Positions 53,638-63,860 of a stretch of 64,000 bases of DNA are shown in pieces. Position 1 is the stretch's first letter, and the number at the start of each line of letters is the position of its first letter. Position numbers and translations under genes: made by a program. This DNA comes from Euglena gracilis (lineage: Eukaryota > Euglenida > Euglenophyceae > Euglenales), in assembly GCA_039621445.1 (NCBI GenBank), contig CP154957.1:35470227-35534226 (forward strand), written 5' to 3'. The notes under the pieces are model-generated. The model did no database searches, was not told the origin of the DNA, and was given only the letters and a program-made list of their open reading frames with translations.

Positions 53638-54462
53638 TCACCCCCCTCCCCGTCCCGGCCTTTTCCTGAAGTGTTGGACGGTTATTGTGGCTCCCGGGGG
53701 TGGTGGTGGGAAGGGGGCACTGTTGTCTCTACGGTTAGAGTGGAGAGGAGGTTCTGTGCCCTGTGCTGGAAGCAGGGCACGAGGGGGCGCTAGCGAATGT
53801 TTGGTGTGTGCGTGCAGTCTGCATTCAGAGAGTGGTGGGGTGTGTGTGTTAAAATCAAGACCAGATGTGTGTAGGGGAGGGCTCGTTACCCTCCTCAGGC
53901 TGCCTGCTGTTTGCCATCCCACACGGTGCACTGCACCCCTCCTTGACACTTGCAGGCACAGCATCCCTCCAGTGGCGCACGCAGTCTGCTCCGCATGTGT
54001 CTTCTCATAGGCACCACGGCACATCACCATGTGGGACCACCTGTGTTTAGGTCTGAGGTTTGTGATGGGGTGCTGGGTATGAAGGGGGGGCCTGGCTTGC
54101 GCTCCTTTCCTGTGTGTCACTGGTTTTGAAAGCCACGGAGCGGAGCCCCACTTCAACCCTTTTTGCCACAGACAACATTCTCCAGAACAGCCCTCACAAA
54201 CGATATAAAATGGCTCCTCTCCGAGGTTGCAGAGGCAAAAGAATGCGCACGTGCGCACTCTTGAGGCCATTCTTTCGCTGGCTGGCTGTGATTCTATCTG
54301 CATGAGAGCAGGAGGGGAGCAGTGCTGGGCAACCACAAGAGTGCGCACCTGCGCATTCCGTGAGGGGGAGTGCGCATGTGCGCATTCTCTGTGTTGTGGG
54401 GAGCTGTGTCTCGCTCTCCTGAACCCAGTGCCAGCACAGAATTGCGTCAGGGCAACCCCCAT
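53638..54462 (-). CDS. 274-codon open frame inside the 3.3-kb element
   Basis: ATG at 54,462. Contains LGEEPFYIVCEGCSGECCLW and many Arg/Pro/His residues, with palindromic sites translated as MRTCAF-like strings. Different frame from the 446-codon frame upstream, so a splice would be needed to join them. Unrecognised; coding status doubtful. Confidence 0.2.
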   Translation of the reverse strand: MGVALTQFCAGTGFRRARHSSPQHRECAHAHSPSRNAQVRTLVVAQHCSPPALMQIESQPASERMASRVRTCAFFCLCNLGEEPFYIVCEGCSGECCLWQKGLKWGSAPWLSKPVTHRKGAQARPPLHTQHPITNLRPKHRWSHMVMCRGAYEKTHAEQTACATGGMLCLQVSRRGAVHRVGWQTAGSLRRVTSPPLHTSGLDFNTHTPPLSECRLHAHTKHSLAPPRALLPAQGTEPPLHSNRRDNSAPFPPPPPGATITVQHFRKRPGRGGG

Positions 54463-55147
54463 GGTGCACTGCTGGCCTTTTTGTTAGCAATTTCAGGGGC
54501 GTCTCATTGCACAGGTGGATGACGCCAGAGTAGGATGTATGTCTCCCGGGTTGTGCCTCCGCCTTGTGTGCTGAGTTGTTGGGCATCGCCCTGTGCAGCA
54601 ACCTCCTACCAGGGTGCTTTAAGGGGAGACACAAGAAGGGAATGCGCATGTGCGCATTCACCCCGATGTGCCATGTTTGACCTCAGCCATTGCGGATGGA
54701 GTGTGTGGCGAAGGTGTGTTCACATGTGCTTTCCTTGGTCTTCACAGCCGCCAGGGGTTGTGTAGTTTGCAGTGCTGGAGCGTCGACTCTGAGTACATGA
54801 TAAAAAAGGGTTCTATGTGGGGGGTGACGTTTGTTGCCAACAAGGCCACAGGTGGTGGTCCTCCTCTGCCGTGTTTCGCTCCAGGGCTGCCTCGTCCTCG
54901 GACACCATTGGATCCTCACAGGGAGGTCTGCACTTCAGCCGTGTGGTTTCAAACCCAGGCCAGGCGGGGGGAGTTGGCGTGGGTGGTGGCATACCCACCT
55001 GGGAGTGAAAATATTCGACGGTGTGGCTGTCATTCAAAAATAAATAAATAAAGGCACAGGACGATTTTTTGCGCCATGTGCGCATTCACCGGCTTTTCAC
55101 TCATGCCATGAAAGACTGCTGACCGCATTTGGGAATTAGGGTGCCCG

Positions 55148-56488
55148 TCACTGAGGAATTTCCTCGGGCACTGAAGTCCCTTTCTCATCCGTTTTCTTTT
55201 TGTTGTGATGTGCTTGTGCCTGTCTCACGATCTCAAGGGCCTGGAGAAAATTTGGGGCAATGATTAACCAGTGGTGTTCGCTTCTTTGAGTCCATTTGTA
55301 TTGTGAATTAATTCTGTGTTTACAGACCGTTTTTGGGAATGATGTCGAAGGTGGTGACAGGCGTGTTTCGCTCTCGAGGTGCCAACCCCGTGAGCACTGT
55401 GTGTGGAACCAGACACAACCCCCTGGGTTGACCCTAATTGTGGGGCACAGTGCTCCTGGCACCGTGCACTGCAGCCCAACATAAGGTTGTTCAGGGAGCC
55501 AATTGGCTGTGTGCTGCCATGCACGCTCTGGGGCGTGGGTTCGGACAACGCTGGCAGCAACCGCCCCATGACCTCCGCCGGGTGGGGGACGGTTGCATGT
55601 GCGTTGTGACTTGCTCCACACGTTCATTAGAGCAGTGTGACTCGGCTGGGCACTGGATGCAGCGGGTGAAGTGGAATGCGCAGGTGCGCATTCTGATTTG
55701 TTCAATGACTTGCGCTGCGGAGGGTTAGTTCCCCTGTCACTGAAGGACATCAATTCGTGCTTTGACACCTGCCATCGCCGAGCCCAGGGTTTTCCACGCT
55801 GCTGCAGGTGTCGTGTTCCAGGGTGTGGTCTGGTACAGCGACATTTTTGCCCAGGGTGATTCTGTTGGTTCATCTCCCCCTCACACACCCATGTTCTGCA
55901 AGCCCGAAACCACATCATAGCGGTGCACAGCTCGCATTCAAGGCAGGCAAACAACAGGCCATACCCAGTGCGTCCTTCAACATCAATGCGCGTGTGCGCA
56001 TTCCCCCTTCCCATAGCCTGTGTCCATTCCAAAAAATGCGCACCTGCGCATTCTTTTGGGTTTCCAAAAAATTTGCAGGTGCGCATTCTTCGGCCTTGAT
56101 ACTCAGTGACACCCCTATTGTTTTGACCTTGGGAGGGCTGTGTCTCTGTGGCTGCAAGGTGTTCCCTCCCATGCTCATCCCGGGTTCGCCAGGCCCTGCC
56201 CCCGGAAGCCATCAGCACGCACCGGTGAACACAAGGTTCCACACCCAGGTCCAGGTTGTCCTGTGTCGCCCGTGTTCCGCATGTCGTGTGGAGTGTGCCG
56301 AGTGTGTGTCCATCCACGCACTGTACCGCAGTCGTCATGAAACAGCTGTAAACAGCATGATATGTGGTTGAAGCAGAATACTGGGGGGTGGTCCCTGTGG
56401 TCGTGTTAAATCCAAACAGCTCATTTTTGTGGTGTTTGCCCCCAGTCTGGAAGAGGCACCAAGCCATCCAAAATGCGCACCTGCGCAC
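55148..56488 (-). CDS. 446-codon open frame inside the 3.3-kb element
   Basis: ATG at 56,488, just inside the right TIR, open to a stop at 55,148-55,150. The protein is Cys/His/Arg-rich, with LECELCTAMMWFRACRTWVC and GQKCRCTRPHPGTRHL. Four or five palindromic sites lie within it and translate as MRTCxF or ECAxAHF. In DNA of this composition such a length is unlikely by chance (my rough estimate), but codon usage looks poor and no family is recognised. It may be the element's own protein or a composition effect. Confidence 0.3.
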   Translation of the reverse strand: MRRCAFWMAWCLFQTGGKHHKNELFGFNTTTGTTPQYSASTTYHAVYSCFMTTAVQCVDGHTLGTLHTTCGTRATQDNLDLGVEPCVHRCVLMASGGRAWRTRDEHGREHLAATETQPSQGQNNRGVTEYQGRRMRTCKFFGNPKECAGAHFLEWTQAMGRGNAHTRIDVEGRTGYGLLFACLECELCTAMMWFRACRTWVCEGEMNQQNHPGQKCRCTRPHPGTRHLQQRGKPWARRWQVSKHELMSFSDRGTNPPQRKSLNKSECAPAHSTSPAASSAQPSHTALMNVWSKSQRTCNRPPPGGGHGAVAASVVRTHAPERAWQHTANWLPEQPYVGLQCTVPGALCPTIRVNPGGCVWFHTQCSRGWHLESETRLSPPSTSFPKTVCKHRINSQYKWTQRSEHHWLIIAPNFLQALEIVRQAQAHHNKKKTDEKGTSVPEEIPQ

Positions 56489-56578
56489 TCTGCGTCCAAA
56501 ATGCGCGGATGCGCATTTTCACTAAAATTGTCAGAATTTTGTGACTCAACAAGAAAAGTGCATTCCCGGCCGTCTAAG

Positions 56579-57836
56579 ATACACATCCACGTCCACATCC
56601 ACATCCACATGCACATCCACATCCATATGCACTCGCACAAAAATACACGGGCATGTGCAAGTGCATATGTCCTATGCACATGCACACACATCTTTATGAG
56701 TTTGTACACTAAAGATGTATTTATTCGTCGACATCTACATGCCGATGTCTATTTTCAGTTGTAATTGGATGCTATTCACATTGGAGTGGAGGCATTAAGA
56801 TGTGGTTTGACATCCTACAAGCCGCCCAGCCACTGGGCCGTCTGAGTTGAATCAGACAAAGCGGCTCGCATTGCAAAGCGGCTCCAGAGGAAAGGGATCC
56901 TCTTCAGTGATACCTGGCGGGTTTGAGCCCTGCTGGTGCTTTCATGACCAAGCTCTTCACCACTCCACAACCAATCTCCTTTCTGCATTCGTGCAGAATC
57001 CATTCTGTTGCTGGCCGTGTTGACTGTGCTGCCACCTTTTTTTGGATTGCAAGCATTGGCCTGGAACAGGCTCGACGTCCAGATCCAGGACACCCACACG
57101 TGGCCACAAGCCCATTATGGCGACGCAACGCAGCAGACGTGGTGGTTGGGGAACAGGACTTTTCTTAAAGACTTACCTTGGAGTGTTGGAGTGCCCCCCC
57201 TCTTGGGGCCAACGACCAACAACCAACCATGGTGGATCCCCATGACCCTCGATGAACAAGGGAGAGATGATGAAGAGAGAAGACCACAAAGAAGCACGAG
57301 ACAATGTGCGAAATGATGCACTGTGCCGCAACTCGCAACCTGGCAAGCCATCACGTGGTGACCGAGGAGGGGGGGGTAACCGTAGCGTTCTTGAGCTTTT
57401 TTAAGCACTCTCCCCCTCGGAGGGGGGGGGGGCTTAAAAGGCCTCCTCGAGCGACCTCGAGCGATCCTGAGCGACATTTGAGGAGGCTCTCGAGCCTCCT
57501 CAAGCGGCCTCGAACGAACAGCGAACAGTTGCGTACAAAACAACATGCACAATACAAGGGCGGGGCACACACAACACACACACAACACACACCCGGCGAT
57601 GTTGTGTGTGTGTGTGTGTGTGTGTGAGTTTGCACAGCCATTCTTTGCAATGAGTCTCCTGACACGTGCATGTATGTACGCAGGAGGCGGCTCTAAAGCC
57701 TCCTTGAGGGACCTCGAGCGACACTCGAGGTCGAGAGCCTCCTCGAGTGTCGCTCGAGGTCACTCGAGGAGGCTCGAGAGCCTCCTCCTACGGAGCTGCC
57801 GTACTCTGAGGTCTCAAGGGAAGGCCTGCTTGAAAG
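56579..57836. other. Repeats and GAGGCTCTCGAGCC inverted arrays; no gene
   Basis: A CATCCA-type repeat (56,580-56,640), a GT microsatellite (57,603-57,628) and CCTCGAGCGAC / GTCGCTCGAGG units at 57,440-57,510 and 57,690-57,790. The latter two clusters look like the ends of another array-bounded element (about 57,405-57,800). Confidence 0.4.
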
Positions 57837-57945
57837 GACGACGAGGTCCGGGGCATCGAAGTGGAACGGTTGCTGAACGCGCGTGACGTCCATCGTGCCC
57901 GAGGGCAGTTCAGCGAGGCCAGTGTGATTGAGAAAACGCTGGAGG
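57837..57945 (+). CDS. Module 6, first-half exon
   Basis: After TGCTTGAAAG it reads DDEVRGIEVERLLNARDVHR, ARGQFSEASVIEKTLEAGG. VERLLNARDVHRARGQFSEAS..IEKTLEA fits the module up to the Gly-Val strand. The donor may be GGG|GTGCTG. Confidence 0.7.
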
Positions 57946-58261
57946 CAGGGGGGTGCTGGACTCCATTGTCCTCCAGTTGCCAAATTCTCCAGAAGGAATC
58001 CGTTTCCGAGTTTTGGTGAATGACCGAAAACTGCCAATTTACGATTTCAGATGTGACTGGCGGCATCTCACGATTGTTTTGAAGTGCTGGCCTGTTGTCT
58101 TTGTCCCCCCCATCATTTGCCAGCCAGCCACCCCCGGCGCTTGACGCCCCACCTCCCTTCCCCTCTGCCACATGACGATAGCCGGGGTCCATCAGGGGTG
58201 GGGCTTCCTTCCAGCGTTCGGCCCTGCCTCGCCCTCCCGGCTGCCCAGCAGGCTCCTGCCC

Positions 58262-58400
58262 CCACGCGGACGGCGTGAAGTACGACGACGTGAACCGTAC
58301 CTGGGGCCTCAACCTGTGGACCCCGCACGATGACGCAGCCACGGCGGCCCTGGTGGGCGGACAGGGCCGAGGCCCGGCCGCAGGAGGCACCGACAGGCCT
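58262..58400 (+). CDS. Module 6, second-half exon
   Basis: Reads DGVKYDDVNRTWGLNLWTPH then DDAATAALVGGQGRGP. DGVKYDDVNRTW is the expected second half. The intron is about 0.3 kb and its splice phases were not reconciled with GT-AG. Confidence 0.65.
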
Positions 58401-59477
58401 GGCGTTGACTCCATGTTGCGCGGGAGCTTTTTTTGTGATTTGCTGGGATGACAACCATAAAATAGCAAAAAAGATGGTGCGAAAAAAAGCTTAGCTCCCA
58501 GAAATGGTCACCAATTACCCAAAAAGACTAAAATTGAAACAACAAGGTTGTGCAAATGGCCGAAAGTTGCAGTTGGCAAAAATGGCCAAAAGCGGCAAAA
58601 ATGACGAAGAAGTGGCCAAAAAAAGTGAAAAAGGCCAAATATAGCCCCAAATAGCCGTGTGTCCATCTGTGGTCAAATTTTGTCAACCCAAGTCAACCAC
58701 CCCTTGTCTAACGCCCGGCCCCTGGTTGGAGACGAACATCAGCAGTTTTAGTGACAGCCCCCCCCCCCAGTTGGAGAAGAGCATTAGTGGTCAGGGACAC
58801 CAGCAAGCGCTGTGCAGCTTGTGGGGTTTGGGATGGAAGGAACCGTCCCCTGCCTGAGCCCGGGAAGTTGTCACCCCCCTTCGAGGTGGCCACCCCTTCC
58901 CGGCAGAAAGTGTTCACCTTGGCCCTTGCCTGACATGGCACGTTGGGGAGTTGCCGCCTGGGCTGGCACTGTGAGATGACAACTTTCCAGGGGGTATATA
59001 CCGTCTCCAAAATGGTCAGAAATGTGCTTCAAAATCTGAGAGTCATCATTAGTTTCCATTGACCCGGGTGCACGTTGACAGCCCTCTGTTGCCCACTGAG
59101 TTGTTCCCCCCCGGCGTGCTTGCGATCCTTTCCTGTGGGTACCTGCCCCCCGTAGGAAACTGCCTTTCCCCCCACTTTTTGTCCTCGCTGACTGCTAACC
59201 AGTCTCCATACGAAACTTTGCTTTGTTCTCATCGAGCACCCTCCCCCCCAACTGAGCTCTGGGCTGGGGAGGGGGCAGCTGACTGTCGGCTGTTTCCCAC
59301 GGAGCATTCAGCATCGGCACCGCCCGGGAAGTGCTGGCATGCAACCAAACAAAGCGGTTCCCCCAGGCCGCCCTTTGGTCAGGGTCTGGGGGGGGGGGGT
59401 GGCATCATTTGAGGGACCCCCCCATACGTAAAGCCATGTGTAAAGCCAGGGGCCGGGCTCTGCGGGCGAGAAGCCCC

Positions 59478-59576
59478 AGCTCGCTGCCGAGATCACGGCC
59501 GCCCTCGCCAAGCGGGAGGCGCACCGCCTGGAGGGGGACTACGCCGCCGCCGACCGCCTCCAACGCCCAGCGCGGG
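59478..59576 (+). CDS. Module 7, first-half exon
   Basis: After GAGAAGCCCCAG it reads LAAEITAALAKREAHRLEGD then YAAADRLQ, matching ALAKREAHR..GDYAAADRLQ. A C/G-run element end lies just upstream (59,385-59,400). Confidence 0.7.
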
Positions 59577-60832
59577 CACCGCCCAGTCCCCATGGGGGTC
59601 CTCCCCATGGCACAAGGACCTCTGATGGGGGGTTTGGTGGACTGTGTTGTGGACCAGCACAGTCCCTGGGGGCAGCGTTGATCCTTAACCTATGGCGTGT
59701 CCAGGAAGCTGTGCAGAAAAGGAGCAGGCGTGGGGGTCCCGCATTGGGTGAGGCAGAGGGGGAGGATGGGGACCAGGCCACAGGCAGCGCGGAGCCGGCC
59801 GTTGGACATGTGCAGGGTGTTTATGTGCGTATTTGTGTCTGTGTGTGCAGGCCACACACAAGGAAGTTTGCACCCCCCCCGCCCTGTGGGGGTACACTTT
59901 CGCCCCGCTAGCACACCCCCTGCAATTGGGGCCTGAAATTGCTTGGTCGGCAAATGTCCGGATCCAAAACCGACCCCCGGGGAATGCGCCCACTGTAGGC
60001 AGGCACCCCATGCACAAGACACCTTCCTCCCCCAAGTTGGTAAAAAAAAAACCTGGTGCATGCGACTGGGCCGGGGGTGAGTGGCCAAATTTGTGTGTGG
60101 GTGTGCAGGTGGGGGGTTTGCTGTAGGAGTTTCATCCTGTTTGGTTGGCCGCAGCCGGCCGGCTGCCAACCGTTTCTGGCGGTGGCCAGCCAAGCTGTTT
60201 CATCTAAAGGGTCATTTTTCATCTCAACTGGCGGGAAAAAGAGGATGGCCAGACCTCCTTTCCCAACCAACAGATGGACACTTGTCTGTGGTTGGATCGC
60301 CTTCGGCTGCGGCCGCCGTGGCTCCATTCAAGTATTGAACAAAATCAAAAATTGATAAGGTTATTTAAAGGAATAGGGTGAGAACAGTTGAGATTCTCAT
60401 GCAAACAGTTGAATCATTGCCACCCAACGTCGTTACATTGAACCGAAGGGACGACCCACTGGTGTTAAAAATCGGGGATACCTGAGCCCGAGCGAGGCCC
60501 TGTGTGTGTTAACCCTACTTGGGTACTTGGGTGGCTCTTCGGGGTGGCTGTTACCCATGGCACAGGGGGCAATTTATCACACACATTGCCATCACAAGCA
60601 CAAGCCCCGTACTTGTTGCATTCATACTGGCTGCGGCTGGCTGTAGCCGGCCGTGGTTCCAACCACTGTGCTTCCAGCAAGCTCCGCGGTTGGATGAGGT
60701 CGGCCAAATTCTAACCAAAGAATCAACGTTTGGCTCTTGGTTGCAGCCGCAGCCGGCCACGGTCAGCCGCTGCCGGCCACGGTTCCAGCCAAACAGAATC
60801 CGACCCCCCCCCCACGGCACCTCCCATGCAGG

Positions 60833-60970
60833 TGGCGCTTGCGCTGCCCCCGCGAGCTGTTCCAGCGGGGGTTGCGGCTGGGGGACCGGGCGAAGGTCTG
60901 GTCTCTCAACACGAGCCCCTGGCAGCGCACCGCGACCGACCGCCAGCCGCTTGAGGGCACCAACCAGGCC
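60833..60970 (+). CDS. Module 7, second-half exon
   Basis: After CCCATGCAG it reads WRLRCPRELFQRGLRLGDRA then KVWSLNTSPWQRTATD. ELFQRGLRLGDRAKVW completes module 7 across a ~1.25-kb intron that holds GCAGCCGGCCACGG-type repeats (60,630-60,785). Confidence 0.65.
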
Positions 60971-61086
60971 CCTCCCGTCACCCGACTCTGCCCCCCCCCC
61001 CCCCCCGGGCCAGCCGGCAATTCCATCACACAGCATTGCCGGCCGCCTCTGTGGGCCCAGCACCCCGGGCGTGGAGGGCGGGCCTG

Positions 61087-61194
61087 GTGGCGGCGTCACG
61101 GAGGCGGAGGTGCTGGCGGTGCTCGAGGCGCGGGACCAGCACCGCGCCGGGGGGCGGTACGCGGAGGCGGACGCCCTCCAGGAGCAGTTGTACC
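61087..61194 (+). CDS. Module 8, first-half exon
   Basis: Reads GVTEAEVLAVLEARDQHRAG then GRYAEADALQEQL. Close match to modules 4 and 9 in VLAVLEARDQHR. The donor is unclear (CAGTT|GTACCA). Confidence 0.7.
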
Positions 61195-61767
61195 ACCGGC
61201 CAGGGCGGCAGGGCCACCCCGGCAAAAGTGGTCCGCCAAACGTCCATGCGTTGCCCCTCTTGGCGTTCCGGTTGGTGGGCCAGCACCACATTAGGCTTCC
61301 TCTCAAGAAAACGCACCCCCCCGGGGGGTGCTGGGTGCTGTGGGCATGCAGGGTGAGGGAGGGCACTTTCGACCCCCCAGCGGCTGGGGTCAGGTGTGGG
61401 GCAGGTAGTGCTCTGGCACATTTCCTGCGCCATCTGTGCTGGGCCCAAAAATGTCCATTTTTTAGAAGCGAAATTTGCCTGGGCCAGCCCAAGCTGGGAC
61501 AGACCCCTGGGACAGACAAGACAGGAGGGGGGGGGTGCCTGCAGGATCCCCCGGGGTTGTGTAAAGAACCGCACCGCTGGGTTAGTACATAGGTTCCGTT
61601 GGGTTAGTGCGTCGTGAGGTTCTTCAGTGTCGTTCAATTTGGTTGGCTCGGCATTGCAGAGGTGATGAATGGAGATGGAAGCCAAAGAAGGCTCTGGGCG
61701 ATGGTTCTGAGCGTGGAGCAGCGACGTTGTCAGAGTTGGAATGGAAATGCAAATTTGTGGGGTTGTG

Positions 61768-62174
61768 ACCCCCCCCCCCCCAAATACAACCCCCCCGGTT
61801 TTATATTTGGGCGGAAATTTCAAGACCCCACAGGGGATTTTATATTTGGGGGAGTTTTATATTCGGTCGGAAAAATCAACTTCTTGGTGGGATCCAGTAG
61901 TCACCTTTTCGGTCCAAAATCACAAATATGCCCACCCTTGGGGGTCCAAAATTTTTACTTTTCGGGCGAAGAAGCAATGTTCACACGTTTTTGGTAAAAA
62001 TTGCTCCCAAATCTGCCAAAAATCACAATTTCAGGAGAGATTTGTCGAAGTTTTTTTCTTCTGGCGCTTTGCGCCAGAGGGGGGGGGTTATATTCGGGCG
62101 GGATTTCAAGGTCCTCAGGGGGGTTTTATATTTGGGGGGGGGTTGTATTTGGGGGGTTTTGTATTTGGGGGGTT
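61768..62174. mobile_element. C-run ATATAAA family, second full copy, intronic
   Basis: 407 bp, aligned along its whole length with 7939-8346, including GGTCGGAAAAATCAACTTC and a TCTGGCGC-TTT-GCGCCAGA hairpin. TA at 62,175-62,176; left flank TG. It lies between the two halves of module 8. Confidence 0.85.
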
Positions 62175-62271
62175 TATATGGTATTGTCATATATTGTTAT
62201 ATATGGTATGATATTGTCACTGTTGTTTGTCCAAAGGCTCGCCCCGGGTCTTGGCCGGATTGGGGCTGCCC

Positions 62272-62385
62272 TCCTGTTCGCAAGGCGTTGTCGTGGAGGA
62301 TAGCACTCGGCAGTGGCGGATGAAGCTTCCCAAGACGCCAGACAGGTCGCGGGTCATCCGTTGGATTGGTCAGTCGAAGTGATTT
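62272..62385 (+). CDS. Module 8, second-half exon
   Basis: Reads GVVVEDSTRQWRMKLPKTPD then RSRVIRWIGQSK before TGA. GVVVEDSTRQW is the Gly-Val strand and closing Trp of the module. The acceptor may be TTCGCAAG (62,282) or earlier. Confidence 0.6.
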
Positions 62386-62932
62386 GCAAAATCCCGAGGG
62401 TCCATGCCATCATATGCCCGTCATTTGGCTCAAAAAATCAATTTTTCTAAAATTGCTCAAAAATGATGGGGAATCGAAAAAATTGAATTTTTTTTGGCCC
62501 GAAACAATGTTTTTTTTGTCTCTCGGCCCCGTAAAACCTGTTTTTGAGCCAAAAATGAGTGTTTTTCGACCCCCCTGGCGGCCCCTGGCTGCCCACGTCA
62601 GGCGGCCAGGCTGCCAGCCAAGCCGTGTCGAGCCAAAGGCCACCAGCCAAGCCGGGTCGAAGGCCAGGCATGTGGCTTTTGGAAATAACGAGCTCAACAC
62701 CAGCGCAAATTGCCGAAATTTTTTGGAACCCCAAAACTTGTCAACAATGCCATTTGGTAGATTTGGCCATTTTTGTGCCAAATCTACCAAATCCAATATC
62801 AAATACCATTTGTTTTTGAACAAAATCAACCTCAAAACACATTGAAAAACCTCATTTCCACCTCTTTGCGCAGCGTTGAGGAAAGTTTTATTCCAAACAA
62901 GGGACCTTAGACCTCTCCGGGGCAAGGCATTA

Positions 62933-63291
62933 CCCCCCCCCCCCCTATGTCCAACGACCCCTATGTCCAATGACCACCCCTCCGGTCAGAGGACACCTTT
63001 TCGGAGGTTTGACCAAATTTTTGGTCCCGGCGTGAAGCACCGGGACGAAAAATTTTGCCCAAAAATTGGCCAAAAATTTGGCCAAAATGCCATTTTTGAC
63101 ACTTTTTGGACAAAAATTTGTCAAAATTGCCCAAAATTTTCGGCGCAAAGCGCCGGAAGGGAAAATTTGGGCAATTTTGGGTGGGCAGGGACCCGGGTAC
63201 CCACCAACTTTCTTTTGACCCCATGTCCAACCCCCCCCCCCCCCCCCCGGTCAGAGGACAGAGGTTACCGGTCATTGGACATAGGGGGGGG
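62933..63291. mobile_element. C-run element, TGTCCAAC family, copy 2 (359 bp)
   Basis: Starts with a C-run and CTATGTCCAACGACC, ends GGTCATTGGACATAGGGGGG, with TA on both sides (62,931-62,932; 63,292-63,293). A TTCGGCGC-AAA-GCGCCGGA hairpin and repeated CCAAAAATTTGGCC units lie inside. No gene. Confidence 0.85.
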
Positions 63292-63624
63292 TAAGTGAGC
63301 AGTGGTTTGCGGAGGGGGAGGGGAGGGGAGTCAGACCCCCCCCCCTCCCCTTCGGACCGGGAGGATCCGGGACCCCCTCCCCCCGGGAACCCCCAAGAAT
63401 TTTCGGGCTCTTTGTTTTTTGGTGTGTGTTTTGACCGATTTTTCAAAAAAGGTTTGTGAAAACGCAATTTTTTGCACCGAAAAATTGTTTGCACAGGGGG
63501 TGGGTCGGACCCCCCCCCCACCCGGAGGCGGGAGATGGTCTAGGTGGTATTCTTTTCCACTGTCTAGCAAAATGGCCAGCAATTGGACCCCCCCCCCCGG
63601 GTCCTCAAGCAACAGCCCACTCAG

Positions 63625-63860
63625 CACTCACCAGGATGTGGACCCCGGCCTGACAACATTAGACGAGGCCGTGGCCCAGGCTCTGGCGGAGCGCGACGTC
63701 CACCTCATCCACCGCCGGTACCGGGAGGCGGAGGCGCTTGGCGCGGAGGTGGAGGCGAAGGGCATCGTCCTCCGCGACGGGCGGCTGCCGCTGGCCGTCA
63801 AGCCGTGGGTCCGGGCCAAGCCGGTGCCCGCGAACTCCCCCGAGCAGGCATCGGCTGCTG
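63625..63860 (+). CDS. Module 9, complete in one exon; gene runs off the window
   Basis: Reads LTTLDEAVAQALAERDVHLI, HRRYREAEALGAEVEAKGIV, LRDGRLPLAVKPWVRAKPVP. A full module without an intron, like module 2. A C-run and GGGTCC element end precede it. The frame stays open to 63,950, and the gene probably continues beyond the window. Confidence 0.7.

Larger units (their letters stand above)
53323..56518. repeat. Thirteen-copy palindromic site GAATGCGCAnnTGCGCATTC
   Basis: Centres lie near 53,331, 53,629, 54,250, 54,349, 54,378, 54,650, 55,079 (degenerate), 55,683, 55,994, 56,044, 56,081 (half), 56,480 and 56,508. The two central bases are mostly CC/GG with AC/GT/CG variants, while the GCGCA arms are kept. 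Such conservation across 3.2 kb suggests binding sites for a dimeric protein. Confidence 0.85.
53281..56578. mobile_element. 3.3-kb element with 26-bp TIRs and 13 GCGCA palindromes
   Basis: Left TIR 53,281-53,306 (CTTAGACGGCCGGGAATGCA, then CTTTTC) and right TIR 56,553-56,578 are perfect complements. ATACA directly flanks both (53,276-53,280; 56,579-56,583), a 5-bp duplication. Sites of the form GAATGCGCA-N2-TGCGCATTC recur 13 times through the element. No family fits by TIR and duplication length. The minus strand holds unusually long open frames. It sits between module exons, so probably in an intron. Confidence 0.8.

Noticed and set aside
60519-61592. 357-codon plus frame read as one protein
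   Set aside because: Only about 61,087-61,194 matches a module; the rest is repeat or intron sequence that happens to stay open, and module 7's second half lies in another frame.
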